From: Gracilibacillus lacisalsi DSM 19029
Lineage (GTDB): Bacteria > Bacillota > Bacilli > Bacillales > Amphibacillaceae
Reading direction: 5' to 3'
Assembly: GCF_000377765.1 (NCBI RefSeq)
Contig: NZ_KB898662.1
Location: forward strand, 124,001-188,000
Length of the DNA: 64,000 bases
Shown here piece after piece: positions 63,452 through 64,000 of this stretch. Under the pieces are notes generated by a model. The model saw only the letters and a list, made by a program, of their open reading frames with translations. It was not told the DNA's origin and did no database searches. Position numbers and translations under genes: made by a program. Numbering within the stretch: position 1 is the first letter of the stretch; the number at the start of each line of letters is the position of its first letter.

Positions 63452-63465
63452 TAAAAGCGTTTTCA
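63452..63465. promoter_or_regulatory. cre-like site upstream of the AraC-type gene
   Basis: On the minus strand, TGAAAACGCTTTTA fits the cre consensus at 13 of 14 positions, about 80 bases before the start codon. Confidence 0.55.
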
Positions 63466-63490
63466 TTATTTTAGCATACCTATTACTATA

Positions 63491-63530
63491 AAAAAATCTC
63501 TCTACTAGTATATTAGCAGAGAGTTTTTTT
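63491..63530 (-). terminator. Bidirectional terminator after the solute-binding gene
   Basis: CTCTCTACTA pairs with TAGCAGAGAG (one mismatch), with AAAAAA on one side and TTTTTTT on the other. It lies 12 bases past the stop of the solute-binding gene. Confidence 0.8.
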
Positions 63531-63541
63531 AACTCTATTTT

Positions 63542-64000
63542 TTAACGCGCTTGATAAGCCTCATTCATTTCATCAGTCATTGCTTGCATGTCTAGATCTT
63601 GCTCAAGCTCTTCAACAAGGCTATCCCATGCTTCGATTGTCTCTGAACCTAGTATAATCTTTGTTTTTAAGTCTTGTAAGCTTTTCTCTAGCTCTGGTAA
63701 ATATGTTTGAGCAGTTTCAGAATATAAACCTAAACTTACATCTGGCACACTAGTCTCTTCTCTGGCATCTTGAATTTCCTTGTACAGCTCTTTAGCTTCT
63801 TCTGGGAAGGTTTCTTTTACGGAGCTTGCGTAAGGATCAGACACATATACGATTTGGTTAAAATCACCAATCGCGTCTTCTTGTGCCTTCTCTGTATTAA
63901 TCACTACTTCTCCGTCTTCAACAGTGTGGTGTACACCTTCAATACCATGGCGATGTAATTGGAATACATCATCTTCCATCCAGTCATTAATCATTTGCAA
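63542..64000 (-). CDS. Solute-binding lipoprotein, C-terminal part (cut by window edge)
   Basis: The last 152 residues of a longer protein whose start lies beyond 64000. The sequence QMINDWMEDDVFQLHRHGIE followed by GVHHTVEDGEVVINTEKAQE and a helical acidic end (SLQDLKTKIILGSETIEAWD) matches the C-terminus of LipO-type extracellular binding proteins of large CUT1 importers, which usually accompany YesN/AraC regulators like the one downstream. The sugar cannot be inferred. Confidence 0.75.
   Translation of the reverse strand: MQMINDWMEDDVFQLHRHGIEGVHHTVEDGEVVINTEKAQEDAIGDFNQIVYVSDPYASSVKETFPEEAKELYKEIQDAREETSVPDVSLGLYSETAQTYLPELEKSLQDLKTKIILGSETIEAWDSLVEELEQDLDMQAMTDEMNEAYQAR

Noticed and set aside
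1..64000. tRNA, rRNA, transposase or prophage genes
   Set aside because: I looked for tRNA-like cloverleaf ends, transposase motifs and phage structural genes and saw none; the repeats noted are not accompanied by mobility genes.

Overview
The window looks like a chromosomal segment of a low-GC, spore-former-type Bacillota, most likely a halophilic or marine Bacillaceae (Gracilibacillus/Oceanobacillus/Virgibacillus-like). The reasons are AT-rich DNA, strong AGGAGG ribosome sites with frequent TTG/GTG starts, an AprX-type intracellular subtilase, a YdhK-type lipoprotein, a CvfB/YitL homologue, a sipW-tasA pair, and acidic secreted proteins. The genus is inference. Almost everything from 3.2 to 50 kb is on the minus strand.

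Layout. 0-3.2 kb: a palindromic repeat, a TM2 protein, an ECF-like sigma factor with its own ClpP, and a MarR/DUF3147 pair. 3.2-5.2 kb: a YdhK lipoprotein and a D,D-carboxypeptidase. 5.2-14.9 kb: a carbohydrate ABC importer with an unrecognised toroid-type protein, a multicopper oxidase with a membrane thioredoxin, an IolG-like dehydrogenase and a divergent LacI regulator. 15.3-18.3 kb: a GC-rich 1015-residue secreted protein (PA14, beta-propeller, CBM, DUF1080) that looks recently acquired. 18.6-24.5 kb: an RbsABC-type importer with a TIM-barrel isomerase and a Gfo/Idh/MocA oxidoreductase. 24.7-30.2 kb: a six-gene operon resembling the ebo metabolite-traffic cluster (TatD-like EboB, UbiA-like EboC, EboF-like phosphodiesterase), with two TIM-barrel proteins and a CxxC thioredoxin-like protein. 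30.4-31.9 kb: a mini-TapA/SipW/TasA locus. 32-35.4 kb: a secreted ThuA/propeller/PKD/CBM6/FIMAH protein preceded by a short leader ORF. 35.9-41.6 kb: a second carbohydrate importer with its own Gfo/Idh/MocA enzyme and LacI regulator, carrying three identical 14-bp operators. 41.7-49.4 kb: a GNAT, AprX, and a 1790-residue phosphodiester-glycosidase/metallophosphatase protein. 49.8-51 kb: a candidate structured RNA and cvfB. 51.0-51.8 kb: repeats, including a 51-nt-period palindrome array. 51.8-56.2 kb: stand-alone ThuA, a VOC protein, a MATE transporter, an M23 lipoprotein and a Nudix pseudogene. 56.4-64 kb: sulfatase, GH106-like hydrolase, AraC/YesN-type regulator and the 3' end of a solute-binding protein.

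How the parts may work together. Three Gfo/Idh/MocA dehydrogenases, several xylose-isomerase-like TIM barrels, two ThuA proteins and a DUF1080 (3-keto-disaccharide hydrolase family) protein occur beside three sugar importers. This set suggests oxidative 3-keto-glycoside catabolism. cre- or LacI-type palindromes precede most of these operons. The ebo-like operon and the GC-rich acquired gene are the least expected content.
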